Shown: positions 41,573 through 52,561 of the stretch, in pieces
Layout of the letters: each line of letters starts with the position of its first letter
Position numbering within the stretch: position 1 is the stretch's first letter
Source: Bacillota bacterium
GTDB taxonomy: Bacteria > Bacillota > Sulfobacillia > Symbiobacteriales > ZC4RG38
Length of the DNA: 64,000 nucleotides
Assembly: GCA_021890795.1 (NCBI GenBank)
Contig: JAKKUO010000008.1
Location: 1-64,000 of the forward strand
Direction: 5' to 3'
Made by a program: the position numbers and the translations under genes
The notes under the pieces: model-generated
Told to the model about the DNA's origin: nothing
Seen by the model: the letters and a program-made list of their open reading frames with translations, nothing else
The model's database searches: none

Positions 41573-42607
41573 TTGTCCGAAGAGCGCCTTGTCTCTGGCC
41601 GGGAGCGGCCGGAGGACCTCCCCCTGGAGGGGAGTCTGCGGCCGCGGCGGCTGGCCGAGTACCCAGGGCAGGAGCGGGCGAAGGAGCAGCTGTCCATCTA
41701 CATCGCCGCGGCCAAGAGTCGGGGCGAGCCCCTGGACCACGTGCTCCTGTACGGCCCGCCGGGCCTGGGCAAGACCACCCTGGCCCACATCATCGCCCAC
41801 GAGCTGGGGGTGAACATCCGCACCACTTCGGGGCCGGCCATCACCCACGGGGGTGACCTGGCCGCGATCCTGACCAGCCTCTCGGAAGGGGATGTCCTCT
41901 TCGTCGACGAGATCCACCGGCTGAGCCGCCAGGTGGAAGAGGTGCTCTACCCGGCGATGGAGGACTTCTGCCTCGACCTGGTGCTGGGCAAGGGGCCCTC
42001 GGCCCGGACCCTCCGGCTCGAGCTGCCCCGGTTCACCCTCATCGGCGCCACCACCCGGTACGGGGCCCTCACCTCCCCGCTCCGGGATCGGTTCGGCGTG
42101 GTGATTCAGCTCCAGTACTACTCAGTGGAGGAACTGGTGGAGATCCTGATGCGGTCCGCCCGGATCCTGGGGGTGCCCCTGGACCCCGGCGGGGCCCTGG
42201 AGATCGCCCGGCGGTCCCGGGGAACCCCCCGGATCGCCAACCGGCTCCTCAAGCGCCTCCGGGACTACGCCCAGGTCCGGGCGGACGGGGTGATCACCCG
42301 GGAGGTGGCCGAGGCAGGGCTGGAACTCTTGCAGGTGGACCGGCTCGGCCTCGACCACGTGGACCGGAAGATGCTCCGCACCCTGATCGAGAAGTACGGC
42401 GGCGGGCCCGTGGGGCTCGAGACCCTGGCCGCGGCCACGGCGGAGGAGGCCGAGACCGTCGAGGATGTCTACGAGCCGTACCTCATGCAGATCGGCTTCC
42501 TCCAGCGGACTCCCCGGGGGCGGGTGGCCACCCGGGCGGCCTACGAGTACCTGGGCATCCCCTACCCGGAGGACCGGGCACAGGACAACCAGATCCGGTT
42601 CTTCTGA
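41573..42607 (+). CDS. ruvB: Holliday junction branch migration ATPase RuvB
   Basis: AAA+ motor. Walker A is [12 protein letters not shown], Walker B is LFVDEIHRL, and the arginine-finger region [18 protein letters not shown] is present; a winged-helix domain ends the protein. The start is taken as TTG 41573 (SEERLVSG), seven bases after AGGTGG, which agrees with the family N-terminus; GTG 41555 has no ribosome site. The gap from ruvA is about 100 bases. Confidence 0.96.
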   Translation: MSEERLVSGRERPEDLPLEGSLRPRRLAEYPGQERAKEQLSIYIAAAKSRGEPLDHVLLYGPPGLGKTTLAHIIAHELGVNIRTTSGPAITHGGDLAAILTSLSEGDVLFVDEIHRLSRQVEEVLYPAMEDFCLDLVLGKGPSARTLRLELPRFTLIGATTRYGALTSPLRDRFGVVIQLQYYSVEELVEILMRSARILGVPLDPGGALEIARRSRGTPRIANRLLKRLRDYAQVRADGVITREVAEAGLELLQVDRLGLDHVDRKMLRTLIEKYGGGPVGLETLAAATAEEAETVEDVYEPYLMQIGFLQRTPRGRVATRAAYEYLGIPYPEDRAQDNQIRFF

Positions 42608-42679
42608 GGGTCCCGCGGGCCCGGGGGCCCCGGTAGCAACCGGGGACTCCGACAGGGGGAAAGGAGGAGGGGATGCGGG

Positions 42680-42898
42680 ATGACGGAGTTCGGCCGGATG
42701 CTGATGCTGATGGGCGGCATCATCTTTGCCCTCGGACTGCTGATGACCCTTGCGGAGCGGGTGCCGGGGGTGGGCCGGCTGCCCGGGGACATCCTCATCC
42801 AGCGGGGGAACTTCACCTTCTACTTCCCCATCATGACCAGCCTGTTGCTGAGCGTCGTGCTCAGCCTATTCTTCTGGGTTATCAGCCGGCTGCGGTAG
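42680..42898 (+). CDS. DUF2905-family small membrane protein
   Basis: A 72-residue protein with two membrane helices joined by the conserved loop VGRLPGDILIQRGNFTFYFP, the hallmark of DUF2905. The function is unknown; the gene often follows ruvB in Bacillota. GGAGGAGGGGAT lies upstream of ATG 42680. Confidence 0.88.
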   Translation: MTEFGRMLMLMGGIIFALGLLMTLAERVPGVGRLPGDILIQRGNFTFYFPIMTSLLLSVVLSLFFWVISRLR

Positions 42899-42981
42899 GC
42901 GCGGCCTTTCCAATTTTCCCCTTTCCGGCCAACCCCCGCATGGGACGGGGGGCCGGGCGAAGCATCTGACAGGAACGCGGG

Positions 42982-43842
42982 GTGAAGGTGCCCATGGGGT
43001 TTCTCACCGGCCTGTGGGCCTTGTTGGCCGGGTTTGCCGGGGAACCCTCCGCCCCGCCCCCCGATTCCCTCATCGCGGCGGCCCGGGATGGGGATCAGCA
43101 GGCCCGGGAGGATCTCATCCGCCAGTACCTGCCGCTGGTTCTCAAGGTAGGGGCCCAGGTGAGCGGCCGCTACCTCCGGGTGGGCCAGGATGAGGAGATC
43201 AGCGTGGGGATGCTGGCCATCAACGAGGCCATCGACCGCTACGATCCGGAGCGGGGCGCATCCTTTCTCACCTTCGCGGAGATGGTGATCCGCCGGCGGC
43301 TCATGGATTACTACCGGCGGCAGCGGGGGGGCCGGGAGATTCCCCTCTCGGAGCTGCAGGGGGAGGATGAGGAGGGCAATCCCCTGGCCGGGGCCGAGGA
43401 ACGGGAGGCCCTGGCCCAGCACGCAGCGGAGCTGGAGGCCGAGGAGCGCCGGGAGGAGATCGCCCAGTACGCCCGGCGGCTCCTGGAGTTCGGCATCCGG
43501 TTCCGGGACCTCGTCCGGGAGTCGCCCCGGCACGCCGACGCCCGGGAGCGGGCCATCGCCTGCGCCCGGCTGGTGGCGGAGACGCCGGCCCTCCGGGAGC
43601 ACCTCCTGCGCCGGCGGGAGCTTCCCCTCAAGGCTCTGGAGGCTATCGCCCCGGTGAGCCGCAAGACCCTGGAGCGGCAGCGCCGGTACATCATCGCCGT
43701 GGCCCTGATCTGGATCGACGGCTACACCCACCTGCAGCGGTACCTGGAGCCGCTGGCTGGCGGTAACCGAGACGGAGGAGGCGAGGGCAAGTGGGCAAGG
43801 GAATCCTCCTGGAACGGGACGGCCGGTACGGCGTCGTCCTGA
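42982..43842 (+). CDS. sigI: RNA polymerase sigma factor SigI
   Basis: Sigma-70-family factor of the SigI group, linked to heat and cell-wall or surface-carbohydrate responses. Region 2 is visible as IRQYLPLVLKVGAQVSGRY and VGMLAINEAIDRYDPERGAS, followed by FLTFAEMVIRRRLMDYYRR. The SigI-specific C-terminal domain ends VSRKTLERQRRYIIAVALIW. GTG at 42982 or ATG at 42994 may start it. Its 3' end overlaps its anti-sigma partner by 52 bases. Confidence 0.9.
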   Translation: MKVPMGFLTGLWALLAGFAGEPSAPPPDSLIAAARDGDQQAREDLIRQYLPLVLKVGAQVSGRYLRVGQDEEISVGMLAINEAIDRYDPERGASFLTFAEMVIRRRLMDYYRRQRGGREIPLSELQGEDEEGNPLAGAEEREALAQHAAELEAEERREEIAQYARRLLEFGIRFRDLVRESPRHADARERAIACARLVAETPALREHLLRRRELPLKALEAIAPVSRKTLERQRRYIIAVALIWIDGYTHLQRYLEPLAGGNRDGGGEGKWARESSWNGTAGTASS

Positions 43843-45023
43843 CTCCGCAGGGGGAGTTCCGGCGGGTCCGCCTGCCCCCGGGGGCTGCGGTGGGTGAGGA
43901 GGTAGAGTTCCGGGACGAAGCCGCCGCCACCGGCCGGGCCTGGTGGATCTGGGCCGCGGCGGCCGCGGTGTTGGCCCTGGCCATCCTGGCCGGCCCGGCG
44001 GTCTGGCGGGGCTTCGGCCCGGTGGCCGTGGCGACCATCTCCGTAGACATCAACCCCTCGGCGGAGTTCGACGTAGACCGGGAGGACCGGGTGCTGGCGG
44101 CCCGGCCCCTCAACGACGACGCCGCGGCGATCCTGGCGGACCTCGCCTGGCGCCGGCAGCCGGCGGACGAGGTGGTGGCCCGGTTCGTCGCCGAGGCCGC
44201 GAGGCGCGGCAAGCTGGCGGTCGGCGACCCTCAGTCGGCGGTGGTGATTGCGGTGGCGCCCGTCGCGGCCCCCAAGGCGGAGGTGCCGCCGGAAGAGGTT
44301 GACCAGTTGAAGGAGCGGCTGGAGGCCGCCGCAGCCCGGGTGGTCCCGCCGGCATCCGAACCGGACGGCGGGGCTCCGGGCGCCCAACTGGTGGTGCTGG
44401 CAGCGCCGGAGACGGAGGTGGAGGCGGCCCGGGCCGAGGGCCTCTCCCTGGGCCGGCATCTCCTGTACGCCGCGGTCCGGGAAGAGCGGCCGGACCTGCC
44501 CCTCACGCCGGCGGAGACCCGGCAGCGGCCCGTCGGCGAACTGGTCCAGCTCCTGGCCCGCCCCGGTGAGGGGCCGGGCAAGGCTCTGGAGCGGCTGGAG
44601 GAGCGGCTGCGGAAGCGGGAGAAGGAGAAGCGGGAGCCGGATCAGAAGGGCCGGGAGGGCCGCCGTCCGGAGGGGGAGGGACGCGCCGGAAAGGACGGGC
44701 GCCGGACCGAGCGAGACGACCCGGGCGGGCGCTGGCCGGCCTTCGCCCCCGGCCGGGGAGCCGTCCCTGTCTGGAGCCGGCCGCCGGACCGGGGTTCCCC
44801 GGAGCGGCCGGACCCACCGGGGCAGAAACGGGAGGGGCCGACCGGCAAGCGGGATCCGGGCCGGGCAGAGGAGGACCGGCGGTCGCCGGGCTCCCGCCCC
44901 GGAGACCGGGGCCGCGGCGGTGAGCCGAATGCCGGCGGGAAGCGGGAGAACCACCCGGGCCCGAAGGAGGGCCCCAAGGACAAGGGAAAGAATGACCGGG
45001 GCCGCCGGGGCGGCCGGGCCTAG
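43791..45023 (+). CDS. rsgI: Anti-sigma-I factor RsgI-like, with long charged tail
   Basis: Membrane anti-sigma factor holding SigI. The N-terminal RsgI domain reads GILLERDGRYGVVLTPQGEF. One membrane segment (WWIWAAAAAVLALAILAGPA) follows, then the conserved periplasmic VDINPSAEFDVDREDRVL. From about residue 265 to 410 the tail is an Arg/Glu/Gly/Pro-rich, highly charged, low-complexity region. In some clostridia this part is a carbohydrate sensor; here no such domain is visible. GTG 43791 lies inside sigI after GGAGGCGA. Confidence 0.88.
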   Translation: MGKGILLERDGRYGVVLTPQGEFRRVRLPPGAAVGEEVEFRDEAAATGRAWWIWAAAAAVLALAILAGPAVWRGFGPVAVATISVDINPSAEFDVDREDRVLAARPLNDDAAAILADLAWRRQPADEVVARFVAEAARRGKLAVGDPQSAVVIAVAPVAAPKAEVPPEEVDQLKERLEAAAARVVPPASEPDGGAPGAQLVVLAAPETEVEAARAEGLSLGRHLLYAAVREERPDLPLTPAETRQRPVGELVQLLARPGEGPGKALERLEERLRKREKEKREPDQKGREGRRPEGEGRAGKDGRRTERDDPGGRWPAFAPGRGAVPVWSRPPDRGSPERPDPPGQKREGPTGKRDPGRAEEDRRSPGSRPGDRGRGGEPNAGGKRENHPGPKEGPKDKGKNDRGRRGGRA

Positions 45024-45156
45024 GGACCGGCCGCCCCGGCGCAGCCGCGCCGGCAGCCGCCGGCAGGAAGTGCGGCCGGCGGCGCCGAAGGTAAAACGAC
45101 GTTGTCCACCTGGAGACGAAGTAGCAGAGACTGCCGCCACCGGAGGGAAAGAGGCG

Positions 45157-46602
45157 ATGACGCAGCCGGGGAAGGTGACCGGCTGGGGCCGCAGCCTTGC
45201 GGCCTTTTTGATCTGTCTGTGCGGGTTGGCCCTGGCGCCGGAGGGGGTGGCCGGATCGGAGGCGGCCGCGAGCCTCCCACCTGCCGGTGCGCCCGCCGGT
45301 GAGCCGACCTTCGGGGGGCCCCTGATCCGGGTCGGGGTTGGCCGGGGGGTGCCCTCCGCGGCTCTGACCGTGGAGGGGCCGGCCCAGCTCCTGGGGCCCG
45401 ATGGGGCCGTCCTGGCGGGGATTCCCGCCGGCGCGGAGGTGACGGTCTCCCCGGAGGGGGCCGGCCTGCGGGTGGCAGTGGCGGGGCTGCCCCCGATCAC
45501 CGCCGCCGGGCCCCTGCGGCTGGTGCCCGGTCAGGGCCCCAATGGCGCTCCGGCCCTCATCCGGTACAAGGGCCAGCGGTACCGGGGAGAGATGGAGGTC
45601 CGACGCGCCCCAGCCGGGGGGCTGACGGTGATCAACGTCCTGCCTCTGGAGGAGTACCTCCGGGGCGTGGTGCCCAAGGAGATGCCGGCTTCCTGGCCCC
45701 AGGCGGCCCTGGAGGCCCAGGCGGTGGCTGCTCGGACCTACGCCCTGCGGATGAAGGCCAGTGGCCGGTATGCCGCCGAGGGCTTTGACGTCACCGACGA
45801 CGCTGCCAGCCAGGTCTACGGCGGGGCCGACGCGGAGCATCCCCGGTCCGATGCCGCCATCGCTGCGACCGCGGGCCGGGTGATCACCTACCAGGGGAAG
45901 CTGATCGACGCCGTCTTCCACTCCCACTCCGGCGGCCACACCGAGGACAACGAGGTGGTCTTCACCGGCGGTGCCCCGGTGCCGTATCTTCGGGGAGTGG
46001 AGGATTACGACCAGGGGGCGCCCTACTACCAGTGGGAGGTGACCCACACCCCGGAGGAGCTGGCCGCCCTGCTCCAGGCCTCGCCGCTCACCGCCGGCGT
46101 GGGGGAGCCCCTGCGGGTGGAGCCCGCGGGGAAGCGGGGCTCCGGGGGCCGGTGGAGCCACTGGCGGATCATCGGGACCAAGGGAGAGGTGACGGTCACC
46201 GGGGAGCAGCTCCGGCAGCTCCTCGGCCTCCGGTCCGGCCCCCGGGAGGTGGTGGTCTCCCGGGACGGGGGGAGCCGGGGGCTGACCTACAGTCCCAGCC
46301 GCACGGTGACCGTCCGGGGGGCGGGCGGGGTGACCCGCACCCTCCGGGTGGGGGAGGTCTACGTGGTCGGGGCCGGTTCGCCGCCGGTGCCCCGCCCCGC
46401 TCCTGCGGGCGGGGTGGCGGTCCAGGCCTCGGGCCCGGGGGCCCCATCCGACGGCGTGGTGGTGGTCCGGGGCGGCGGCTGGGGCCACGGGGTCGGGCTC
46501 TCCCAGTGGGGCGCCCGGGGCCTGGCCGAACAGGGAAAGACTTACACGGAGATCCTGACCCACTTCTACCGCGGCACCCAGGTGGAGCCGTACCAGCCTT
46601 GA
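45157..46602 (+). CDS. SpoIID/LytB-domain protein
   Basis: A 481-residue exported protein with a signal sequence ([21 protein letters not shown]). The SpoIID domain is clear: [35 protein letters not shown], and [16 protein letters not shown]. SpoIID-type enzymes are lytic transglycosylases acting on peptidoglycan without stem peptides during engulfment. A late [20 protein letters not shown] is the usual C-terminal motif. ATG 45157 follows GGAGGG. It could be SpoIID itself or a vegetative homologue. Confidence 0.88.
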   Translation: MTQPGKVTGWGRSLAAFLICLCGLALAPEGVAGSEAAASLPPAGAPAGEPTFGGPLIRVGVGRGVPSAALTVEGPAQLLGPDGAVLAGIPAGAEVTVSPEGAGLRVAVAGLPPITAAGPLRLVPGQGPNGAPALIRYKGQRYRGEMEVRRAPAGGLTVINVLPLEEYLRGVVPKEMPASWPQAALEAQAVAARTYALRMKASGRYAAEGFDVTDDAASQVYGGADAEHPRSDAAIAATAGRVITYQGKLIDAVFHSHSGGHTEDNEVVFTGGAPVPYLRGVEDYDQGAPYYQWEVTHTPEELAALLQASPLTAGVGEPLRVEPAGKRGSGGRWSHWRIIGTKGEVTVTGEQLRQLLGLRSGPREVVVSRDGGSRGLTYSPSRTVTVRGAGGVTRTLRVGEVYVVGAGSPPVPRPAPAGGVAVQASGPGAPSDGVVVVRGGGWGHGVGLSQWGARGLAEQGKTYTEILTHFYRGTQVEPYQP

Positions 46603-46681
46603 GGGCGTCGCGGCCGGCGGAGGCGGCCCGGCGCCCACCCAGAGGACCCGCCTCCCCGGGTGCCGGCAAGGAGGTCCGCCG

Positions 46682-47713
46682 TTGTCCTTGAAGGTATCGG
46701 ATTTTGACTACGAACTGCCGCCGGATCGCATTGCCCAGCACCCCGTGGAGCCCCGGGACAGCTCGCGGCTCATGGTGCTTGACCGGAGCCGGGACGTGCT
46801 GGAGCACCGGATCTTCCGGGACCTGCCCGAGTACCTGCGCCCGGGGGACGCCCTGGTGCTCAACGATACCCGGGTGATGCCCGCCCGGCTCATCGGGGAG
46901 CGGGTGGGCACCGGGGCCCGGATCGAGGTGCTGCTGCTCAGGCGCCTGGACCAGGACCGGTGGGAGACCCTGGTCCGGCCGGGCCGGAAGGCCCGGCCGG
47001 GGGACCGGATCCGCTTCGGCGACGGCCGGCTGGAGGCGGAGGTGGAAGGGCCGACCCCGGTGGGGGGACGGGTGCTCCGGTTCTACTACGAAGGGGTTTT
47101 CGAGGAGGTCCTGGATGAACTCGGGCAGATGCCGCTGCCGCCGTACATCCGGGAGCCCCTCGAGGACCCGGAGCGGTACCAGACGGTCTACGCCCGGAAC
47201 TGGGGGTCGGCGGCGGCTCCCACCGCCGGGCTCCACTTCACCCCGGAGCTCCTGGACCGGATCCGGGCGATGGGGGTGCACCTGGTCTTCATCACCCTGC
47301 ACGTGGGCCTCGGCACCTTCCGGCCGGTCCAGGTGGAAGAGGTCGAGGCCCACGTGATGCACAGCGAGTACTACGAGGTCTCGCCGGAGGCGGCCGCCAC
47401 GCTGAATGCCGTGCGGGCTGCCGGGGGCCGGATCATCCCGGTGGGGACCACGGCTCTGCGCACCCTGGAGACCGTGACCGGGGAGGACGGGGTGGTCCGG
47501 CCCGGGTCCGGTTGGACCGACCTCTTCATCTACCCGGGCTACCGGTTCAAGGCCACCGACGGCCTGGTGACCAACTTCCACCTGCCCCGGAGCACCCTCC
47601 TGATGCTGGTCAGCGCCCTGGCCGGCCGGGAGCGGATCCTCCACGCCTACCAGGAGGCGATCCGCCTGGGCTACCGGTTCTTCAGCTTCGGGGATGCCAT
47701 GCTGATCCTATAG
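46682..47713 (+). CDS. queA: S-adenosylmethionine:tRNA ribosyltransferase-isomerase
   Basis: Makes epoxyqueuosine in tRNA from preQ1-tRNA and SAM. The opening [33 protein letters not shown], and [15 protein letters not shown] are family signatures. Length (343 aa) is normal. TTG at 46682 follows AAGGAGG. It lies 27 bases before tgt, which acts one step earlier. Confidence 0.96.
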   Translation: MSLKVSDFDYELPPDRIAQHPVEPRDSSRLMVLDRSRDVLEHRIFRDLPEYLRPGDALVLNDTRVMPARLIGERVGTGARIEVLLLRRLDQDRWETLVRPGRKARPGDRIRFGDGRLEAEVEGPTPVGGRVLRFYYEGVFEEVLDELGQMPLPPYIREPLEDPERYQTVYARNWGSAAAPTAGLHFTPELLDRIRAMGVHLVFITLHVGLGTFRPVQVEEVEAHVMHSEYYEVSPEAAATLNAVRAAGGRIIPVGTTALRTLETVTGEDGVVRPGSGWTDLFIYPGYRFKATDGLVTNFHLPRSTLLMLVSALAGRERILHAYQEAIRLGYRFFSFGDAMLIL

Positions 47714-48907
<1,194 letters not shown>

Positions 48908-49043
48908 TCAGAAGCCTTGCCCGGGTCGCCTTGCGGCGGCCCGGGCGGGGATGTACCATTGGCAGTGGATTCCGACCGGCGGCCGTCCGCCGGGGAGGGG
49001 ATGGTCCCGCCCGGCCCGCCGGTCCGCAAGGGAGCGTGCACCG

Positions 49044-49523
49044 TTGGTCGAGTACCGCGCTGCCAGGCCCGAGGACCTGCCGACCCTCCTCCCCCTGGTG
49101 GAGGCCTTTGCCCGGGAGCGAGCCGCGGCCCAGGGGCACCAGGCGCTGCGCCCGGATTTCATGGAGCATGCCCGGGCGGGGATGGAGCAGGCCCTGGCCC
49201 ACCCCGCGGCTTTCGTGATCCTGGCGGAGGAGAAGGGGGAGCCCGTCGGCTACGGCGTGGGCACCCTCCAGGAGCCGCCCCCGCCCTTCGAGCCCCGGCC
49301 CTACATTTTTATCAGCGACCTCTACGTCCGGCCGGATCGCCGGGGGCAGGGGATCGGCACCGCCCTGGTGGAGCGCATCCGGGGTTGGGGGCTGGTGAAG
49401 GGGGTTTACCGGCTGAGCATGGTGGTGCCCCTGTCGAGTCCCGCCGCGGTGCGGCTGGGGACCCGGCTGGGGTTCCGGCCGGTGGAACAGCTCTTCTTCT
49501 GGCAGGATTCGTCCGACGAATAG
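49044..49523 (+). CDS. GNAT-family N-acetyltransferase
   Basis: A 159-residue acetyltransferase with acetyl-CoA loop VRPDRRGQGIGTALVERI and the start YRAARPEDLPTLLPLVEAF. The substrate is unknown. TTG 49044 follows AAGGGAGCG; a longer in-frame reading from 48951 adds unconserved sequence. It separates tgt from yajC, which are adjacent in many Bacillota. Confidence 0.82.
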   Translation: MVEYRAARPEDLPTLLPLVEAFARERAAAQGHQALRPDFMEHARAGMEQALAHPAAFVILAEEKGEPVGYGVGTLQEPPPPFEPRPYIFISDLYVRPDRRGQGIGTALVERIRGWGLVKGVYRLSMVVPLSSPAAVRLGTRLGFRPVEQLFFWQDSSDE

Positions 49524-49661
49524 CGAAGGAATTCTGCGGCGACTTGTGCACAACCGAGTTGGGAAGAAAGGAAGATGGCCGCGGGGCCAGGCCGGCCGGT
49601 GGGCAGACGGGGTTCGGCCGGCCCGGGTGCGCGGCCAGGAATCGGCAAGGGAGGCGATCTT

Positions 49662-49934
49662 TTGGATCCACAACTGCTCAACCTGATCTTCCTCGCGGTG
49701 ATGTTCGGGCTCCTCTGGCTGATGGTCATCCGCCCCCAGCAGCAGCAGGCCAAGAAGCGGCAGGCCATGCTGGCCTCCCTCAAGGAAGGCGACAAGGTGA
49801 TCACCATCGGGGGGATCCACGGCACCATCCGGAGCCTGACGGACAAAGAAGTAGTGCTGCGGATTGCGCCCGGGGTAGACATCACTGTGCAGCGGTCGGC
49901 CATCGGCAGCGTCCGGAACGAGGAGAGCCGGTAG
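49662..49934 (+). CDS. yajC: Preprotein translocase accessory protein YajC
   Basis: A small membrane protein of the SecDF-YajC group. One helix (LLNLIFLAVMFGLLWLMVI) is followed by RPQQQQAKKRQAMLASLKEG and the soluble KVITIGGIHGTIRSL. TTG 49662 is used, after GGGAGGCGATCTT, giving 90 aa. secD and secF are not in the window. Confidence 0.92.
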   Translation: MDPQLLNLIFLAVMFGLLWLMVIRPQQQQAKKRQAMLASLKEGDKVITIGGIHGTIRSLTDKEVVLRIAPGVDITVQRSAIGSVRNEESR

Positions 49935-49963
49935 GAGTATTTTCTAAAAGCGGGTGACCTCCC

Positions 49964-51271
49964 ATGTGTGCGGCCAAACTTCCGGATCCGGGGATCCGCC
50001 CGGTGGCGGATGTCGATACGGGCGGAAGGGAGACCCTCAACCCCTTCCACAGCGCCCAGATGCTCATCGGCAACGCCTGCCGGGAACTGGGCCTGCCCCA
50101 GGCGGTCTACGAGTACCTGAAGGAGCCGGCCCGGGTGCTGATCGTCAGCATCCCCGTCCGGATGGACAACGGCGAGATCCGTACCTTCATCGGCTACCGG
50201 AGCCAGCACACCGATGTCATCGGCCCCACCAAGGGCGGGGTCCGGTTCCACCCCCAGGTCGACCTGGACGAGGTCAAGGCCCTCTCCATGTGGATGACCA
50301 TCAAGTGCGGGGTCCTGGGCCTGCCCTACGGCGGCGCCAAGGGAGGGGTGGTCTGCGACCCCGGCCAGCTCTCCCGGCGGGAGCTGGAGGCCTTGGCCCG
50401 GGGGTACATCCGGGCCATCGCCAACATGGTCGGCCCGGAGAAGGACATTCCGGCCCCGGACGTCAACACCAACCCGCAGGTCATGGGCTGGATGATGGAC
50501 GAGTACTCCAAGCTCCGGGGCTTTAACGCGCCGGGGCTGGTTACCGGCAAGCCCATGATCCTCGGCGGCTCGGCGGGCCGGGCGGAGGCGACCGGCCGCG
50601 GGGTGGTGATCTGCGCCCGGGAGGCGATGCGCCGTCTGGGCCGGAGCCTCCGGGGCGCCACCGCTGCAGTGCAGGGCTTTGGCAACGTCGGCTCCAACGC
50701 CGCCCGGTTCCTCTACGAGGAAGGGGCGAAGGTGGTGGGGATCTCCGATGTCCGGGGCGGCGTCTACAACCCGGACGGGATCGACGTCTACCAGGCTCTG
50801 GAGTGGGCCCGGGAGCACGGCACGGTGGCGGGGCTTCCCGGGACCCAGCCCATCGGATCCGCCGACGTCCTCTATCTCCCCGTGGATGTGCTGATCCCGG
50901 CCGCACTGGAGAACGTCATCACCCTGGAGAACGCCGACCGGATCCAGGCCCGGGTCATCGTCGAGGCGGCCAACGGCCCCACCACCCCGGAGGCCGCCCG
51001 GCGGCTGACCCAGCGGGGGATCTTCCAGGTCCCCGACATCCTGGCCAACGCCGGCGGGGTGACGGTCTCCTACTTCGAGTGGGTTCAGAATCTCCAAAAT
51101 TACTACTGGCCCGAGGAAGAGGTCCTCGAAAAGCTCGAGCAGATGATGGTGAACGCCTTCAACGCGGTCTACAAGGTCCACCAGCAGCGGGGCGTCTCCA
51201 TGCGCCGGGCGGCCTACATGGTGGCGGTGAAGCGCCTGGCCGATGCCATGCAGGCCCGGGGCTGGATCTGA
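49964..51271 (+). CDS. gdhA: Glutamate dehydrogenase (Glu/Leu/Phe/Val dehydrogenase family)
   Basis: NAD(P)-dependent interconversion of glutamate and 2-oxoglutarate. The glutamate-binding GPTKGGVRFHP, the catalytic lysine in GLPYGGAKGG, and PAPDVNTNPQVMGWMMDEY match the 420-residue hexameric enzymes. The Rossmann motif AAVQGFGNVGSNAARF is intact. The cofactor preference cannot be read safely. ATG at 49964 is 29 bases after yajC. Confidence 0.93.
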   Translation: MCAAKLPDPGIRPVADVDTGGRETLNPFHSAQMLIGNACRELGLPQAVYEYLKEPARVLIVSIPVRMDNGEIRTFIGYRSQHTDVIGPTKGGVRFHPQVDLDEVKALSMWMTIKCGVLGLPYGGAKGGVVCDPGQLSRRELEALARGYIRAIANMVGPEKDIPAPDVNTNPQVMGWMMDEYSKLRGFNAPGLVTGKPMILGGSAGRAEATGRGVVICAREAMRRLGRSLRGATAAVQGFGNVGSNAARFLYEEGAKVVGISDVRGGVYNPDGIDVYQALEWAREHGTVAGLPGTQPIGSADVLYLPVDVLIPAALENVITLENADRIQARVIVEAANGPTTPEAARRLTQRGIFQVPDILANAGGVTVSYFEWVQNLQNYYWPEEEVLEKLEQMMVNAFNAVYKVHQQRGVSMRRAAYMVAVKRLADAMQARGWI

Positions 51272-51292
51272 CGGCCCCCGGGACCGAGGTCC

Positions 51293-51324
51293 GGGCCACC
51301 CCGGGGTTCTCCCCGGGGTGGCCC
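51293..51324 (+). terminator. Perfect GC hairpin after gdhA
   Basis: A 14-bp perfect stem (51293-51306 with 51311-51324) with loop TTCT and no U-tract. Confidence 0.6.
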
Positions 51325-51381
51325 CGTCGCGTCCGGGAGCCCGAGGTGGGGGCGATGAAGGGAAGCGGCGAGTCGGCGCGG

Positions 51382-51426
51382 GATGAGAGGCGAGATGAGG
51401 AACGAGATGAGGAGCGAGATAAGAGG
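51382..51426 (+). repeat. 12-bp purine-rich tandem repeat before panE-like gene
   Basis: About three and a half copies of a GAGATGAGGAAC-like unit. Each copy holds an ATGAGG and an SD-like GAGG, and in one frame it encodes repeats of the RNEM type. It ends at the ribosome site used by the next gene. Confidence 0.65.
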
Positions 51427-51439
51427 AGGCGGCGACAGG

Positions 51440-52438
51440 ATGGAGATGGGCGGCTCGCAGCGGGAGGCCTCCGGCGCCGGGATGCGGGTGGCGGTCCTGG
51501 GGGCCGGGGCCCTGGGCAGCCTCTTCGGCGGCCGGCTGGCCGCCGCGGGGGTGCCGGTGACCCTGATCAGCACCCGGGCGGAGCACATCGCCGCTATCCG
51601 GGCCCGGGGGCTCACCATCACCGGCCCGGGCCCCGGGGAGGAGCAGGTGATACCGGTGGCCGCGGCCACCGACCCGGCCGCGGCGGGGGGGCCCTTTGAC
51701 CTGGTGCTGCTGACGGTGAAGGCCCCGGCCACGGCCAGGGCCCTGGCGGCCATGGGGCCGCTTCTGGGACCGGAGACCCTGGTGCTCACCCTGCAGAACG
51801 GCCTGGGCAACGCCGAGGCGGTGGCGGCCCGGGTCGGGTCTGCCCGGACCCTGGTGGGGGTGACGGCCCAGGGGGCCCGGGTGACCGGTCCGGGGCGCAT
51901 CCATCACGCGGGGGGCGGGCTTACGGAGATTGGGCCGTACTGGGAAGGGCCGGCGGCGGAGCCGGAGCGGGTGGCCGCGGTGGCCGGCCTCCTCCGCCGG
52001 GCGGGGTTCGCCGTGGAGGTGCTGCCGGCGCCGGAGGTCCGGTCCGCGGTCTGGACCAAGCTCTTGGTGAACGCCGGGATCAACGCCCTCACCGCCCTGC
52101 TGGGGGTGGCCAACGGCCGGCTGCCGGAGCTGCCCTCGGCCCGGGAGCTGGTGGCTGCGGCGGTGGCGGAGGGGGCGGCGGTGGCCCGGGCCCTGGGGAT
52201 CCCCCTCCGGTGTCCGGACCCGGTGGCCTACACCCTGGCGGTGGCCGCGGCCACCGGGGCCAATCGCTCCTCCATGTTGGCGGACGTAGAGCGCCGGCGG
52301 CCCACGGAGGTGATGCAGATCAACGGGGCCATCGCCGCCGCGGCGGAGCGGATCGGGCTGGCGGCGCCGGTCAACCGGACCCTGGCCCTTCTGATCCGGG
52401 CCCTGGAGGAGAGCTGGGAGGAGACGCAGGCGAGGTAA
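51440..52438 (+). CDS. Ketopantoate reductase-like protein (PanE/ApbA family)
   Basis: NADPH-dependent 2-dehydropantoate 2-reductase type enzyme for pantothenate and CoA synthesis. The Rossmann start RVAVLGAGALGSLFGGRL, LLTVKAPATARAL and LVLTLQNGLGN match. The catalytic lysine is in WTKLLVNAGINALTALLG, and SSMLADVERRRPTEVMQING is conserved late in the family. Many genomes hold paralogues of unknown substrate, so panE is not certain. ATG 51440 is ten bases after GAGGAGG; an upstream ATG at 51383 would translate the tandem repeat. Confidence 0.82.
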   Translation: MEMGGSQREASGAGMRVAVLGAGALGSLFGGRLAAAGVPVTLISTRAEHIAAIRARGLTITGPGPGEEQVIPVAAATDPAAAGGPFDLVLLTVKAPATARALAAMGPLLGPETLVLTLQNGLGNAEAVAARVGSARTLVGVTAQGARVTGPGRIHHAGGGLTEIGPYWEGPAAEPERVAAVAGLLRRAGFAVEVLPAPEVRSAVWTKLLVNAGINALTALLGVANGRLPELPSARELVAAAVAEGAAVARALGIPLRCPDPVAYTLAVAAATGANRSSMLADVERRRPTEVMQINGAIAAAAERIGLAAPVNRTLALLIRALEESWEETQAR

Positions 52439-52561
52439 GACCGGGGGGATGCGGGGCCGGCTTCGCCGGCGCTGGGGGGACGGCGAAGGCAGCGGTGAAG
52501 CGCCGCGGGGACGGGCACCCTGCCGGGGGATGGGGGCCTTGTCACCCTGCGGTACTACCCC

